A DNA stretch of 64,000 bases from Rasiella rasia (GTDB lineage: Bacteria > Bacteroidota > Bacteroidia > Flavobacteriales > Flavobacteriaceae), in NCBI RefSeq assembly GCF_011044175.1, contig NZ_CP049057.1:62001-126000 (forward strand). Direction: 5' to 3'. Shown one piece after another: positions 9,029 through 17,724 of the stretch. The notes under the pieces were generated by a model that saw only the letters and a list, made by a program, of their open reading frames with translations, did not search any database and had not been told where the DNA came from. The position numbers and the translations under genes are program-made. Positions within the stretch are counted from its first letter, which is position 1, and each line of letters starts with the position of its first letter.

Positions 9029-11155
9029 TTAAGACCCAATGAGAATCTCTAAAATAGCAATGGCAGCATCACTAATTTTAGTGCCTGGTCCAAATACAGC
9101 AACAGCCCCAGCATCGAACAAAAACTCATAGTCTTGTGGTGGAATTACACCTCCCACAATCACCATTATATCTTCACGCCCTAGTTTTTTCATTTCTTCA
9201 ATTACCTGTGGCACCAGTGTTTTATGACCGGCTGCTAATGAAGAGACTCCTAGAATATGTACATCATTTTCTACAGCTTGTTGCGCCGCTTCTTTAGGGG
9301 TTTGAAACAACGGACCAATATCAACATCAAAACCTACATCGGCATAGCCTGTCGCTACTACTTTTGCACCACGGTCATGACCATCTTGCCCCATTTTGGC
9401 AATCATAATTCTAGGTCTACGCCCTTCCTGTTCGGCAAACTGATTAGCCAGTGCTCGCGCTTTTTCAAATTGTGGATCTTTCTTTATTTCCTTACTATAC
9501 ACGCCGCTAAACGATTTAATTTGTGCTTTGTATCTCCCAAATACAGTCTCTAGAGCTTCACTTATTTCTCCAAGTGTAGCTCTTTCTCGCGCTGCATCTA
9601 CTGCTAAAGCTAATAAATTTCCTTCACCTGTTTGAGCGCAGTGGGTTAAACTTTTTAGTGCTTCGGAAACTTTAGCTGTATCACGTGTTGCTTTAATTTT
9701 TTCCAAGCGTTCCATTTGCCCTTTTCGCACTAACTGATTGTCTACATCTAAAATTTGAAGCGGATCTTCTTTCTCGAGTTGATATTTATTAACTCCTACA
9801 ATAATATCTTGTCCGCCGTCTATTCTAGCCTGCTTTCGCGCAGCGGCTTCCTCAATTCTCAGTTTTGGTATTCCTGCTTCAATCGCTTTGGTCATGCCTC
9901 CCAATTCCTCAACTTCTTCGATGAGCTTCCATGCTTTTTCTGCAATGTCATGAGTTAAACTTTCCACATAAAAACTACCTGCCCAAGGATCTACCGTTTT
10001 GTTTATTTGTGTTTCTTCTTGCAAATATATTTGTGTGTTTCTCGCAATTCGCGCAGAAAAATCGGTTGGAAGTGCAATGGCTTCGTCTAAGGCATTGGTG
10101 TGTAAACTCTGAGTACCTCCAAAAGCAGCAGCAGCAGCTTCTATGGTAGTTCTGGCTACATTGTTAAATGGGTCTTGTGCTGTAAGACTCCAACCACTAG
10201 TTTGGCAATGGGTACGTAGCGCTAGAGATTTTGCATTTTTTGGATGAAATTGCTTAACCATTTTTGCCCAAAGCATTCGAGCGGCTCTCATTTTGGCGAT
10301 TTCCATAAAATGATTCATACCAATTGCCCAGAAAAACGAAAGGCGAGGGGCAAAGGTATCTATGTCCATGCCAGCCGCAATACCCGTACGTATGTATTCT
10401 AGTCCGTCGGCAAGAGTGTACGCTAACTCAATGTCGCAGGTAGCACCAGCTTCTTGCATATGATAGCCAGAAATAGAAATACTGTTGAATTTCGGCATCT
10501 TTTCCGAAGTAAACTCAAAAATATCACTAATGATTTTCATAGAAGGGGTAGGAGGATATATGTAGGTATTGCGCACCATGAATTCTTTTAAAATATCATT
10601 TTGAATGGTGCCAGCTAGCGCCTCAGGAGTAATGCCTTGTTCTTGGGCAGCGACAATATAAAATGCCATAATGGGTAATACAGCGCCGTTCATGGTCATA
10701 GAGACGCTCATTTTATCTAGCGGAATCTGGTCAAACAGAATCTTCATGTCTTCTACACTATCTATGGCAACGCCAGCTTTCCCCACATCGCCTACCACAC
10801 GTTCGTGATCACTATCATACCCACGATGTGTTGCCAAATCGAATGCAACTGAAAGACCTTTTTGCCCTGCTGCTAGATTTCTACGATAAAAAGCATTGCT
10901 ATCTTCTGCCGTAGAAAACCCTGCATATTGCCGAATGGTCCAGGGTCTGCGAACATACATTGTGGAGTAGGGGCCACGAAGGTTAGGAGCAATTCCAGCC
11001 ACAAAGTTGAGGTGGTCTAGATTTTCAACATCTTCTTTTGAATATGTTTTCTTAACATCTATATCTTCAGCTGTCTGAAAAACCTCACTAGATGACGTCT
11101 GCTTTGCGCTATGGGTATTGCTTATGGTTAGGTTCTGAAGGTCTTTTCTGCTCAT
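9029..11155 (-). CDS. mutB: Methylmalonyl-CoA mutase, large (catalytic) subunit
   Basis: The enzyme interconverts succinyl-CoA and (R)-methylmalonyl-CoA using adenosylcobalamin, linking propionate and the TCA cycle. The 708 residues match the family. The substrate barrel contains [24 protein letters not shown] (about 70-93) and [14 protein letters not shown]. The C-terminal cobalamin domain has the DxHxxG motif in [17 protein letters not shown] (near residue 600) and the [12 protein letters not shown] loop. Its ATG overlaps the stop of the upstream lipoprotein gene (TAATG), so the two are translationally coupled. Confidence 0.95.
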   Translation of the reverse strand: MSRKDLQNLTISNTHSAKQTSSSEVFQTAEDIDVKKTYSKEDVENLDHLNFVAGIAPNLRGPYSTMYVRRPWTIRQYAGFSTAEDSNAFYRRNLAAGQKGLSVAFDLATHRGYDSDHERVVGDVGKAGVAIDSVEDMKILFDQIPLDKMSVSMTMNGAVLPIMAFYIVAAQEQGITPEALAGTIQNDILKEFMVRNTYIYPPTPSMKIISDIFEFTSEKMPKFNSISISGYHMQEAGATCDIELAYTLADGLEYIRTGIAAGMDIDTFAPRLSFFWAIGMNHFMEIAKMRAARMLWAKMVKQFHPKNAKSLALRTHCQTSGWSLTAQDPFNNVARTTIEAAAAAFGGTQSLHTNALDEAIALPTDFSARIARNTQIYLQEETQINKTVDPWAGSFYVESLTHDIAEKAWKLIEEVEELGGMTKAIEAGIPKLRIEEAAARKQARIDGGQDIIVGVNKYQLEKEDPLQILDVDNQLVRKGQMERLEKIKATRDTAKVSEALKSLTHCAQTGEGNLLALAVDAARERATLGEISEALETVFGRYKAQIKSFSGVYSKEIKKDPQFEKARALANQFAEQEGRRPRIMIAKMGQDGHDRGAKVVATGYADVGFDVDIGPLFQTPKEAAQQAVENDVHILGVSSLAAGHKTLVPQVIEEMKKLGREDIMVIVGGVIPPQDYEFLFDAGAVAVFGPGTKISDAAIAILEILIGS

Positions 11156-11793
11156 TACATGATTGTTTTAAGGGCATATGGGTCGAAATGTGCATTAAAC
11201 CCTGAGCTTAGATTAATAAATACCGTTTGAAGATTATGCGTTATAAAAAAGGTAGTACTGTAGTTTTCAAAGTTTTCTGCGGTGTTTGTAAACTTGTAAA
11301 CACATTTAAATACATAGTCATCTGATTTTCCTTTGTATTGCGATGCAATTTTTTCTACGGTTACGGGATGTTCTTCTAAACCAAGTTCCATCTGTTGCCG
11401 TATCATACCAAGAAAATATTGGGCATCTTGGCGCGACATAGGCTGAAATGGAACACTGTTAACGGTAACTGTTGCTTTAGATGCTGCGTCGTAAAATACA
11501 TAGAGTTCACCTTCGGCATCTTTTAATTTGTTGAGTCTATTTATTTCTATCGTGGCCAGTTCAGGCGTTAAATTTTTTTTGAGGATTTTCTGAAATTCAT
11601 ACAGCGACTTCTCTTCAAAAATAGTGGGTAAGAAAACTTTAATTCCAGAATCTTCTAAGAAATGATATTTGCCTATCGCTTCATCATCTTTGGTCTGGTC
11701 TGTCCATGAGATAAGCTCATTGCCAACCTGCAAACAACTCATGCAGAGACAAGCAAAAAATGCAATAGCAATACGATGTCTACTCTTTTTCAT
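11155..11793 (-). CDS. Unknown lipoprotein encoded between the two mutase subunits
   Basis: A 212-residue protein with an N-terminal hydrophobic stretch ending in LCMSC, which reads as a lipobox with Cys20, so it is probably a lipoprotein. I do not recognise a domain. The rest is soluble, of mixed charge, with [27 protein letters not shown] near residue 45 and an ending PYALKTIM. It overlaps the small-subunit gene by 14 bp and the large-subunit gene by one base, so it is tightly co-translated with both. A periplasmic or outer-membrane lipoprotein inside an operon for a cytoplasmic mutase is unexpected, and its role is unknown. Confidence 0.7.
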   Translation of the reverse strand: MKKSRHRIAIAFFACLCMSCLQVGNELISWTDQTKDDEAIGKYHFLEDSGIKVFLPTIFEEKSLYEFQKILKKNLTPELATIEINRLNKLKDAEGELYVFYDAASKATVTVNSVPFQPMSRQDAQYFLGMIRQQMELGLEEHPVTVEKIASQYKGKSDDYVFKCVYKFTNTAENFENYSTTFFITHNLQTVFINLSSGFNAHFDPYALKTIM

Positions 11794-13159
11794 TGTCTAG
11801 GCGTTCTTGTTCTACTTTTTCTGAAAGTCTCTTTGAAATAAGTGGAGCGATTTCTGTTTTTCGAATATTGGTTTTTACGAAAGGGTATAACTCCAAATCA
11901 TGCTTCATTTGGTCTGCGGTATTAGGATATTTGTTTGTTCCTAGCAAGACTAATTTTCCTTCATTGAACCATTGTTGTTCTTTATATGCGCTTTCTTTTA
12001 TTTTTTTCTGAATAGTTCCTTCTTTTAATTGTGCTAGAAGTCCGCCGCCCTTTTCAATACTCTTGAATAGCTCAAGTGCTTTGGCAGCGAGCTGTTGGGT
12101 TAAGCTTTCAATATAATAACTACCATCTGCTGGATTTGAAACGACATCGAAATAACTTTCCTTCTTAAGCACTAAAAGTTGATTACGAGAAATACGTTCG
12201 CCAAATTCGTTGCTTTTATGGTACAAGGCATCGTATGGAAGATTGCTAACGGCATTAGCGCCTCCAAGTACCGCACTCATAGTCTCTGTGGTGGTGCGTA
12301 ACATGTTTACGTTATAATCGTATAACGTTTTATTTCTTTTAGAAGGTGAGGCAATTACGTGACATGTTTGTTCTACGTCATATTCTTTGGCCAGTGCTGC
12401 GTACAGAATGCGCAGAGCTCTAATTTTTGAGATTTCGAAGAAATAGTTAGAACCTGTAGCAATGGTAAAGGTAATTTGAAGACCTGTTTTATTTGCGGAA
12501 GTCTTAAAATGATTTAAATATTCATTGGCGTGCGCGAGACCGTAGGCCAATTGCTGCACCATAGTAGCACCCGCATTTTGATACACTGCTGTGTTTACAG
12601 AAAGCAAATGCTCTGTACTATGCTTTTGGTACAGCGCATCTAAAATTTCATGGTCCTTGCTAAGATTTTGAAACCAATTTCCAGTTTCAATTAGATTACC
12701 TAGTATATCTATATTGTAGTATACTGAGGCTTTTTTGGTTTTCAGAAAGGCCATTAATTGTTTCAGAAAATCCTGATCTAAAAATTTCAGATCAAAATAA
12801 ATGGTAGCTTTTTCAAAAGGGAAATTTGCAAAAACCGTTTCTTTGTCAAAGGAAGTTTCCGCAGTAAAGAAAATTGCCTCGGCACCTTTTTCCAAAGCAT
12901 CTATAGCCAAATGGTTTGCGATACTAGCATCGTCTATAAAAACGTGTTGGGTAATGTCCCAATGAAGAGGGTGTCCTGGAATGGTTAACGCGTTTGTGTC
13001 GCTATCGTCTGCGTGATACGTTGGACGTACATGTATTCCTTCTAAGCTTTGCCAAACTAGCGTATCGTTGTAGTCGGCTCCTTTAAGATCTACCTGTATT
13101 TTTTGCTTCCATTGCTTTGCAGAAACGGGTTCAAAATCGTTGTATAGTGAATTACTCAT
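11780..13159 (-). CDS. mutA: Methylmalonyl-CoA mutase, small subunit
   Basis: This is the non-catalytic partner of the mutase (459 residues from the chosen start). It resembles the large-subunit barrel (KIQVDLKGADYNDTLVWQSLEGI near the start; ATGSNYFFEISKIRALRILYAALA; TTTETMSAVLGGANAVSNLPYDALYHK) but lacks the DxHxxG cobalamin motif. The frame stays open to an ATG at 13210, which would overlap the preceding gene. I chose the ATG at 13159 because MSNSLYNDFEPVSAKQWK matches the usual start of Bacteroidota homologues. It lies 25 bp after the FtsB-like gene in the same operon. Confidence 0.9.
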   Translation of the reverse strand: MSNSLYNDFEPVSAKQWKQKIQVDLKGADYNDTLVWQSLEGIHVRPTYHADDSDTNALTIPGHPLHWDITQHVFIDDASIANHLAIDALEKGAEAIFFTAETSFDKETVFANFPFEKATIYFDLKFLDQDFLKQLMAFLKTKKASVYYNIDILGNLIETGNWFQNLSKDHEILDALYQKHSTEHLLSVNTAVYQNAGATMVQQLAYGLAHANEYLNHFKTSANKTGLQITFTIATGSNYFFEISKIRALRILYAALAKEYDVEQTCHVIASPSKRNKTLYDYNVNMLRTTTETMSAVLGGANAVSNLPYDALYHKSNEFGERISRNQLLVLKKESYFDVVSNPADGSYYIESLTQQLAAKALELFKSIEKGGGLLAQLKEGTIQKKIKESAYKEQQWFNEGKLVLLGTNKYPNTADQMKHDLELYPFVKTNIRKTEIAPLISKRLSEKVEQERLDNEKE

Positions 13160-13184
13160 CTTACTTGCGGTACTAGCTACGTTG

Positions 13185-13508
13185 TTAGGGTTGTTGAATG
13201 CTATCTTCATTTTCGATGATAAAAATATCTTCGCCTTCTTTTTTCAGAAAGTATTTTTCTCGAGCAAACTTTTCAATTTCGTTGCTATCTTTCATTTTTT
13301 CGAGAAAGATTTTGTCTTTATCTATTTCCTTTTGATAGAATTCTTTGTTTTGTTCTAATGCTTTTATATCGTCATCGAGTTCTTTGTGTATAAAATATGA
13401 ATTGGTGTCAAAGAAAAACATCCATATAATAAAAAGCACAATGATAAGCACATAGGTACTTCCCATAATCTTAAACCAGCGTTTCTGTTTAAGCTCTGAC
13501 CACTTCAT
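13185..13508 (-). CDS. FtsB/DivIC-family septum formation initiator
   Basis: A 107-residue bitopic membrane protein. It has a short cytoplasmic start, one membrane span (IMGSTYVLIIVLFIIWMFFF, about 14-33) and then a coiled coil (KELDDDIKALEQNKEFYQKEIDKDKIFLEKMKDSNEIEKFAREKYFLKKEGEDIFII, split here only by position 40-100). That architecture and the terminal EKFAREKYFMKK-type motif mark the FtsB/DivIC family, which bridges early and late divisome proteins. Its ATG shares a base with the udk stop (TAATG). The pairing with uridine kinase and methylmalonyl-CoA mutase seems to be an operon habit of flavobacteria, not a functional link. Confidence 0.85.
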   Translation of the reverse strand: MKWSELKQKRWFKIMGSTYVLIIVLFIIWMFFFDTNSYFIHKELDDDIKALEQNKEFYQKEIDKDKIFLEKMKDSNEIEKFAREKYFLKKEGEDIFIIENEDSIQQP

Positions 13509-14116
13509 TAGACTAATTTTTGCTGAACGATTTTACGTATTACATCTACGGCTACAGTATTATACCGGTTATTGGGTATTATAATATCTGCAAACTCTTT
13601 TGAAGGTTCTATGAATTGCAGATGCATGGGTTTTAGTGTGCCTTGATATCGGGTTAATACCTCGTCTAAATCACGCCCTCGCTCTGCTATGTCTCGTTTT
13701 AACCTGCGTATTAAACGCTCGTCACTATCTGCATGTACAAACACTTTAATATCGAATAGCTCTCGAATCTCCGGATGGGTTAATATAAGAATTCCTTCTA
13801 CAATAATCACCTTTTTTGGGTGGGTGGTGACCGTTTCTTTTGTACGATTATGTTCTACAAAACTGTATACGGGCTGCTCGAAAGACTGTCCCTTTCTAAG
13901 TTCTTCTAAATGTTGAACCAATAAGGCAAAATCGATAGAGTTTGGGTGATCAAAATTAATTTTCACTCGATCTTCGTAAGGTAGATGGCTTGTGTCTTTA
14001 TAGTAACTGTCTTGAGAAATAACACAGACTTCACCTTCTGGCAGTTGCTCCACAATTTGCTGTACTACGGTTGTTTTACCGCTTCCTGTACCACCTCCAA
14101 TCCCGATTATAAGCAT
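13508..14116 (-). CDS. udk: Uridine kinase
   Basis: Uridine kinase phosphorylates uridine and cytidine in pyrimidine salvage. The 202-residue protein begins with the P-loop GIGGGTGSGKTT (5-16), followed by ISQDSYYKD, the NFDHPNSIDF substrate motif and VEGILIL (Walker B-like). RLIRRLKRDIAERGRD forms the lid. All are diagnostic of the udk family. It is the first gene of a minus-strand operon with the FtsB-like, mutA, lipoprotein and mutB genes. Confidence 0.95.
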   Translation of the reverse strand: MLIIGIGGGTGSGKTTVVQQIVEQLPEGEVCVISQDSYYKDTSHLPYEDRVKINFDHPNSIDFALLVQHLEELRKGQSFEQPVYSFVEHNRTKETVTTHPKKVIIVEGILILTHPEIRELFDIKVFVHADSDERLIRRLKRDIAERGRDLDEVLTRYQGTLKPMHLQFIEPSKEFADIIIPNNRYNTVAVDVIRKIVQQKLV

Positions 14117-14132
14117 ACGTTTTAGTTTAGTA

Positions 14133-14140
14133 CAAAGGTA
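14133..14140 (-). promoter_or_regulatory. TAnnTTTG -7 promoter element of the udk-mutB operon
   Basis: On the minus strand this reads TACCTTTG, 17 bases before the udk ATG, giving a leader of about ten bases. It is the only promoter-like element I see before this five-gene run. Confidence 0.6.
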
Positions 14141-14173
14141 GAAAATCTACCGACGTGTGGTAGTGAGAACTAG

Positions 14174-14629
14174 TTATTCTTCAATCTTTGCTACGTCTGC
14201 TTCGGTTAGCATTGTTTCTTGGGTGTTCCCCCAGTTATTCATTACATAATTCATAACATCTGCTACTTCCTGATTGCTTAGCCCCATGGGTGCCATAACA
14301 CCATTATACGTTACCCCATTTACAACAATTTCACCACTTTGTCCATATTTTACACCACGAATACTTTCTTCGAGCTTGTCTGTAAGCCAATTAGAGTTGG
14401 CTAATGGAGGAAAATTACCAGGAATACCTGCGCCGTTAGCCAGGTGACATTGCATACAAAAATCTGTGTACACCAAGCCCCCGCGATCTAAGCTCTCTTG
14501 CAATGGTGTTTTTTGTTGTGTATTTTCTGAAACTTGAACACTTCCTATTTTTATACGTTCCTTTTTTTCTGAATTTTTACACGCAAAAATTGTAAGCGCT
14601 GTTATACTGATTAGGATGGTTTTTTTCAT
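14174..14629 (-). CDS. Lipid-anchored class I cytochrome c
   Basis: A 151-residue exported protein. The signal ends in a lipobox-like ALTIFAC (Cys17), so it is probably membrane-anchored. The haem site is CMQCH (58-62), and the axial Met is likely in the VMAPMGLSNQEVADVMNYV segment (about 112-130), as in small mono-haem cytochromes. It follows the PQQ-type dehydrogenase gene by 55 bp on the same strand, so I infer that it accepts electrons from that enzyme. No experimental link can be drawn from sequence alone. Confidence 0.85.
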   Translation of the reverse strand: MKKTILISITALTIFACKNSEKKERIKIGSVQVSENTQQKTPLQESLDRGGLVYTDFCMQCHLANGAGIPGNFPPLANSNWLTDKLEESIRGVKYGQSGEIVVNGVTYNGVMAPMGLSNQEVADVMNYVMNNWGNTQETMLTEADVAKIEE

Positions 14630-14684
14630 GTTCTTTTTGTTTATATTTTGAAGAACTCTTCTGGTTGATGAATATTGTCTTGCA

Positions 14685-15803
14685 TTAATTTGGGACTACT
14701 TTGTAAATTCCATCACCTTCAACGGCAATATAGATGTAACCGTCTGGCGCCTCTTTTACATTACGAACACGGCCAATACCTTCGGCGATTTTCTCTCGGT
14801 CTATAACCTTATCACCTTTCAGTTTTACAAGCTCTACATAATTAAATTTCAATGACCCTACTAGCAAGTGTCCTTTCCAATCTGGGTATATGTCGCTTGT
14901 TACAAAGTCCATACCGCAGGGAGCAATAGAGGGTACCCAGTAATAAACGGGTTGTTTCATTCCTTCTTTTTCGGTAATTTCTGTGAATGATGAACCGCTA
15001 TAATTTACCCCGTAGCTAATCACGGGCCAGCCATAATTGGCACCTTTTTCAATGATATTTATCTCATCACCTCCTTTTGGACCATGTTCATGTATCCATA
15101 CCTTAGCTGTTGTTGGATGAAGCGCCATTCCTTGCGGATTTCTATTGCCGTAGGTGTAAATGGCATCGATTCCTTCTTTGCCAACAAATGGATTGTCTTT
15201 AGGTACAGTTCCGTCGTCATTTAGACGGTATATTTTGCCACCATCGCGGGTGATGTCTTGCGGATTTACATCGCGGTTACCACGTTCGCCAATTGAGAAA
15301 TAGAGAAAGCCTTCTGTGTCGAATTCTATACGCGAACCAAAATGTTGCCCTCGTGTAGTATTTGGAGTTGCTTTGTAAAGGTCTTCAAGTTGCACCAGAG
15401 CGTCGTTCTCAAGTTTTGCACGACTAAGCTTGGTGTTACCACCTTTGCCGTCGCCATCTTGAGAAGCATAGGTGAAATAAATCCAACCATTTTCGGCATA
15501 ATTAGGATGAAGTTCTATGTCTAGCAAACCTCCTTGTCCGCGATTATACACATCAGGAACATTAGCGATGTTTATTTTTTGCCCATTTTTAAAATGAATA
15601 AGATCACCACTTTTTTCGGTAATCAGCATACTGCCATCTGGAAGCCATGTCATCCCCCACGGATTGCTAAGATTGTCTACTACTTTTACTGTGGAGTAGG
15701 TTCTTTTTGGTGCTTCGGAAAGCGCTACATCTTCTTTTTTCTTAGGAGCATTACAGCCTATAAAAATAATTAGACAGCAAAGCCATAACCCATGTATTTT
15801 CAT
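14685..15803 (-). CDS. PQQ-dependent soluble aldose sugar dehydrogenase-like lipoprotein
   Basis: A 372-residue exported protein with a lipobox (IFIGC, Cys17). It is a six-bladed beta-propeller of the GSDH/sorbosone dehydrogenase family: LSNPWGMTWLPDGSMLITEKSG near residue 45, the catalytic-His region NTTRGQHFGSRIEF, YGNRNPQGMALHP, EHGPKGGDEIN and NYGWP(VIS)YG are its usual landmarks. Relatives oxidise aldose sugars with PQQ in the periplasm. No PQQ synthesis genes are in the window, so the cofactor may be scavenged or made elsewhere. The cytochrome c downstream is a plausible electron acceptor. Confidence 0.85.
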   Translation of the reverse strand: MKIHGLWLCCLIIFIGCNAPKKKEDVALSEAPKRTYSTVKVVDNLSNPWGMTWLPDGSMLITEKSGDLIHFKNGQKINIANVPDVYNRGQGGLLDIELHPNYAENGWIYFTYASQDGDGKGGNTKLSRAKLENDALVQLEDLYKATPNTTRGQHFGSRIEFDTEGFLYFSIGERGNRDVNPQDITRDGGKIYRLNDDGTVPKDNPFVGKEGIDAIYTYGNRNPQGMALHPTTAKVWIHEHGPKGGDEINIIEKGANYGWPVISYGVNYSGSSFTEITEKEGMKQPVYYWVPSIAPCGMDFVTSDIYPDWKGHLLVGSLKFNYVELVKLKGDKVIDREKIAEGIGRVRNVKEAPDGYIYIAVEGDGIYKVVPN

Positions 15804-15846
15804 TTGTTCTTTCTTTTTGAAAAGATACGTATTTGTACGATAAAAT

Positions 15847-15878
15847 AAAAGCCCAATACTATTAAGGTATGGGCTTTT
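15847..15878. terminator. Terminator-like hairpin between two divergent genes
   Basis: AAAAGCCC (15847-15854) pairs with GGGCTTTT (15871-15878) and the stem continues through ATAC/GGTAT with one bulged A. Both strands offer a T-run. It stands upstream of both neighbouring genes, so it terminates no annotated transcript. The rest of 15804-16134 shows no coding frame. Confidence 0.6.
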
Positions 15879-16098
15879 GCGGGGAAAATTGTCTATCTAT
15901 CTGGTGAATGATGTTACCAGGTCTCTGATATGAATATATACGGCAATATGTACGAGTTGGTTTTTTCGGGTTGATAATTATTTTCTAAGAACGCTCTACA
16001 ACTTTTTATGTTTTAATACGTAGGGTGGGGCAGGCACATTATTAGTTTTGCGGCATAAATTCATTTAAAAGAAGCAAAACATTTTGCGAATACGTATA

Positions 16099-16120
16099 TT
16101 AATCGTAATATTGCAATGAT
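16099..16120. promoter_or_regulatory. Putative ArsR operator upstream of arsR
   Basis: TTAATCGTAATA (16099-16110) is repeated exactly at 16483-16494. Here it continues into the palindrome ATTGCAAT (16110-16117) and an ATGAT half-site, giving an imperfect inverted repeat ATCGT-n9-ATGAT. It lies 15-36 bases before the arsR ATG, where autorepression would act. Confidence 0.5.
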
Positions 16121-16134
16121 ATAATAAAGTAATC

Positions 16135-16467
16135 ATGGGCTTGTCCAAAACAGAAATATTTACAGACCGACAAAACGAAATTTCGTTGATTTCCAAGGTG
16201 TTTGGTCATCCTGCGCGGGTTGCCATATTGGAACATCTCTTTAAAATAGAACGTTGTGTTTGTGGCGACTTAGTTGATGAAATTGGGCTAGCACAACCTA
16301 CCATTTCGCAGCACCTTAAAGAATTAAAGCTTTTAGGTTTAATTAAGGGAAACGTGGAGGGTACAAGTGTTTGTTATTGTATCGATACAGAGCAGTGGGT
16401 TAAAATGAAAGCTGTTATGAATCAGTTTTTAGATCAGGATCTAGAAAAAGATGCGCGTTGCTGTTAA
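16135..16467 (+). CDS. arsR: ArsR-family metalloregulator
   Basis: A 110-residue winged-helix repressor. FGHPARVAILEHLF is the start of the DNA-binding domain and AQPTISQHLKELKLLGLI the recognition helix. CVCGDLVDE (Cys41, Cys43) matches the ELCVCDL-type As(III)/Sb(III) site on helix 3, and an extra CysCys pair closes the protein. Members of this family fall off DNA when trivalent arsenic or antimony binds. It heads an operon with a DUF6428-like gene and an arsenate-reductase-like gene, and two matching repeats upstream and downstream of it are candidate operators. Confidence 0.9.
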   Translation: MGLSKTEIFTDRQNEISLISKVFGHPARVAILEHLFKIERCVCGDLVDEIGLAQPTISQHLKELKLLGLIKGNVEGTSVCYCIDTEQWVKMKAVMNQFLDQDLEKDARCC

Positions 16468-16485
16468 AAAAATTTGAATAACTTA

Positions 16486-16501
16486 ATCGTAATAAAACGA
16501 T
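16486..16501. promoter_or_regulatory. Putative second ArsR operator, between arsR and the DUF6428 gene
   Basis: Perfect inverted repeat ATCGT-aataaa-ACGAT. It shares TTAATCGTAATA with the site upstream of arsR. It lies 28 bases before the next start codon, so the last two genes may have their own ArsR-controlled promoter. Confidence 0.5.
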
Positions 16502-16528
16502 AAATAAATATTAATTAAAATATAGCTT

Positions 16529-16996
16529 ATGAAATTATCTGAAATTAAATCGCAGTTAAGTACCTTAGAAACCATTGCGTTTATGTTGCCGAATGGGGAG
16601 TTGGTTCCCAATCATTTTCATGTGACGGAGGTAGGGAAAATCACAAAAAACTTTATCGATTGTGGCGGTACTGTTCGTAAGGAGGAAGTTGTAAACTTTC
16701 AACTATGGAACGCTAACGATTACGACCACAGATTGCATCCAGAAAAATTGGTTAAAATTATAGAGCTTTCAGAAAAGGTGCTAGGTATTGAAGATTTAGA
16801 AATAGAGGTGGAGTATCAAGGTGATACGATTGGGAAATTTGGACTTGATTTTGACGGAACGAATTTTCTTTTAACCACAAAGAAAACAGATTGTTTGGCG
16901 AAAGACCAGTGTGGTATCCCTGTTGAAAAGCCTAAGCTTCAACTAGCCGATATAAGTGATGAGCCATGTTGTTCACCAGATGGTAACTGTTGTTAA
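16529..16996 (+). CDS. DUF6428-type protein of ars operons
   Basis: A 155-residue soluble protein without signal peptide or membrane span. It begins MKLSEIKSQLSTLETIAF and has NGELVPNHFHVTEVG, which fits my memory of the DUF6428 family that accompanies arsR and arsenate reductase genes in Bacteroidota. The C-terminus is rich in cysteine (CLAKDQCG; EPCCSPDGNCC), suggesting thiol or metalloid binding. The function is not established. It lies 16 bp before the phosphatase-like gene and is surely co-transcribed with it. Confidence 0.65.
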   Translation: MKLSEIKSQLSTLETIAFMLPNGELVPNHFHVTEVGKITKNFIDCGGTVRKEEVVNFQLWNANDYDHRLHPEKLVKIIELSEKVLGIEDLEIEVEYQGDTIGKFGLDFDGTNFLLTTKKTDCLAKDQCGIPVEKPKLQLADISDEPCCSPDGNCC

Positions 16997-17012
16997 TCTT
17001 TAAATAATACAA

Positions 17013-17648
17013 ATGAAATTAACCCAATTAGAGCTATTTCAGGATATTCAAGATGTAATTGAGAATATAAAGACTGAGACAATTTTAGAAGAGCGCAAGG
17101 TTGCCTTACAACCACTTACCGAGTTTATCCAGGCGAAAGTTTCCAACGGCTCGAAAATCCGCATCAATTTTATATGCACGCATAATTCTAGAAGAAGTCA
17201 TTTGTCGCAAGTGTGGGCTCAGACCATGGCAAGTTATTTTAACATAGATAATGTGTCTTGTTATTCTGGGGGAACTGAAGCCACAGCTTTATTTCCGATG
17301 GTTGCAGAGACCCTTGAAAATTCGGGATTTGAAGTTAAGGCGATTTCCGAAGGTGAAAACCCTGTGTATCGAATTAAATATGCAGCTAATACGCATCCTA
17401 TTATAGGATTCTCGAAAGAACTAGATGATGATTTCAATCCGAAATCTGATTTTGCGGCTGTGATGACATGCGACTCTGCCAATGAAGCATGTCCGTTTGT
17501 TCCGGGTGCTCAAAAGCGAATTCCGATAATGTATGAAGATCCGAAAGTGTTTGACAATACGCCTCAACAAGCTGAAAAGTACAAGGAGCGAAGCATGCAA
17601 ATTGCAACAGAAATGTTTTATGTATTCTCACAAATTGAGTCAGATTAA
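17013..17648 (+). CDS. Arsenate reductase / low-molecular-weight phosphatase-like protein
   Basis: The 211-residue protein contains the CX5R phosphate or arsenate loop FICTHNSRRS (Cys55 to Arg61), typical of thioredoxin-type ArsC and LMW tyrosine phosphatases. An N-terminal helical extension of about 48 residues precedes it. MTCDSANEACPFVPGAQKRIP (about 150-170) supplies the aspartate loop and further cysteines that could relay electrons. Given arsR two genes upstream, arsenate reduction is the likely job. An arsenite exporter, normally next in such operons, is absent. Confidence 0.8.
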   Translation: MKLTQLELFQDIQDVIENIKTETILEERKVALQPLTEFIQAKVSNGSKIRINFICTHNSRRSHLSQVWAQTMASYFNIDNVSCYSGGTEATALFPMVAETLENSGFEVKAISEGENPVYRIKYAANTHPIIGFSKELDDDFNPKSDFAAVMTCDSANEACPFVPGAQKRIPIMYEDPKVFDNTPQQAEKYKERSMQIATEMFYVFSQIESD

Positions 17649-17724
17649 TTAGGGGACCGCTTAGAATCAATGATAAATAGGTATCTTGAGCTATAGTTAA
17701 AATAAACTTTAGATCTACGCACGA

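Noticed and set aside
13160-13210. Upstream start of mutA at 13210
   Set aside because: It would overlap the end of the FtsB-like gene and adds 17 residues not seen in the family; the ATG at 13159 fits better.
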